Shown: piece after piece, positions 63,385-64,000 of the stretch | How the letters are laid out: each line of letters begins with the position of its first letter | Position numbering within the stretch: the stretch's first letter is position 1 | Assembly (NCBI RefSeq): GCF_021155765.1 | Contig: NC_060116.1 | Coordinates: 4,216,001-4,280,000 of the forward strand | Direction: 5' to 3' | Source: Diprion similis | Taxonomy: Eukaryota > Arthropoda > Insecta > Hymenoptera > Diprionidae | DNA length: 64,000 nucleotides | Notes under the pieces: model-generated | Database searches by the model: none | Told to the model about the DNA's origin: nothing | Seen by the model: only the letters and a program-made list of their open reading frames with translations | Translations under genes and position numbers: made by a program

Positions 63385-64000
63385 GCTAATCAAATCTTTC
63401 CTCTGTTTCAGCTAATTAAACCTTTTCTTTATTTCAGACAATTAAAGCTTTTCTCTATTTCAGCTAATTAAACCTTTTGTCTGTTTCAGCAAATCAAACT
63501 TTTCATCTGTTTCAGCTAATTAAACCTTTTCTTTATTTCAGACAATTAAAGCTTTTCTCTATTACAGCTAATTAAACCTTTTGTCTGTTTCAGCTAATTA
63601 AACCTTTTGTCTGTTTCAGCTAATCAAACTTTTCTTCTGTTTCTGCTCATCAAATCTTTCCTTTGTTTCAGCTAATTAAACCTTTTCTCTATTTCAGCTA
63701 ATTAAATCTTTTGTCTGTTTCAGCTAATCAAACTATTCCTCTGTTTCTGCTAATCAAATCTTTCCTTTGTTTCAGCTAATTAAACCTTTTCTCTATTTCA
63801 GCTAATTAAATCTTTTGTCTGTTTCAGCTAATCAAACTATTCCTCTGTTTCTGCTAATCAAATCTTTCCTTTGTTTCAGCTAATTAAACCTTTTCTCTAT
63901 TTCAGCTAATTAAACCTTTTGTCTGTTTCAGCTAATCAAACTTTTCCTCTGTTTCTGCTAATCAAACCTTTCCTTTGTTTCAGCTGATTAAACCTTTTCT
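63385..64000. repeat. 26-bp minisatellite with a 104-bp higher-order period, open at the right edge
   Basis: At least 23 tandem units of 26 bp. Each starts CTAATTAAAC or CTAATCAAAC, continues as a T/C-rich tract, and mostly ends TTTCAG (some end TTTCTG). From about 63670 the array repeats as blocks of four unit variants (104 bp), near-identical over three blocks, which points to recent expansion by unequal exchange or slippage. The array runs off the window. Confidence 0.95.

Noticed and set aside
1-64000. CRISPR array, operon or prokaryotic defence system
   Set aside because: All genes are spliced eukaryotic genes. The only regular array (63385-64000) has diverged units without spacers and is a minisatellite.

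Overview
The window is nuclear DNA of an insect. Genes are split by short GT-AG introns, the intergenic DNA is AT-rich, and the protein sequences match insect orthologues; the alpha-catenin M-domain and C-terminus read almost like the fly protein. A hymenopteran such as a sawfly is a guess from memory of protein similarity and was not tested. I rebuilt the genes by hand from reading frame, splice phase and family conservation. All exon phases close, but no transcript evidence was available.

Layout from left to right. (1) The 3' half of DPH6 (+, 1-1604), the diphthamide synthetase. (2) About 4.9 kb of intergenic DNA holding a degenerate DNA-transposon candidate. (3) ESF1 (-, 6476-10783), a nucleolar pre-rRNA processing factor in 7 exons; its last intron carries a decayed non-LTR retrotransposon. 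(4) A divergent promoter with two CACGTG boxes and an NRF-1-like palindrome. (5) alpha-Catenin (+, 12274-19579), complete in 6 coding exons, 909 aa. (6) 4.9 kb of intergenic DNA. (7) PAIP2 (-, 24517-25372), a poly(A)-binding-protein regulator in 3 coding exons, 153 aa. (8) A divergent promoter shared by PAIP2 and BNIP3. (9) BNIP3 (+, 26918-48879), a mitophagy receptor in 6 coding exons, 196 aa, with a 13.7 kb first intron and a 6 kb third intron. Intron 1 contains a tRNA-Lys(CTT), a 531 bp inverted-repeat element, an antisense 104-codon ORF and several fold-back sequences. (10) 4.7 kb of intergenic DNA. (11) SCAMP (-, 53542-56728), a four-pass vesicle protein in 8 exons, 353 aa. (12) A divergent interval with decayed repeats. 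(13) An unrecognised three-exon 79-codon gene (+, 59509-60913) with a further spliced 3' exon. (14) A 26 bp minisatellite from 63385 to the window edge in which most units carry a branchpoint-like motif, a pyrimidine tract and CAG.

The genes alternate strand (+ - + - + - +), giving three divergent promoter intervals and three convergent intergenic intervals. They are unrelated housekeeping or cell-biology genes and do not form a pathway cluster. No operon, CRISPR or prokaryote-type system is present. The least explained items are the splice-acceptor-like minisatellite, the unknown small gene, the antisense ORF nested in BNIP3, and a candidate stop-containing microexon in BNIP3.
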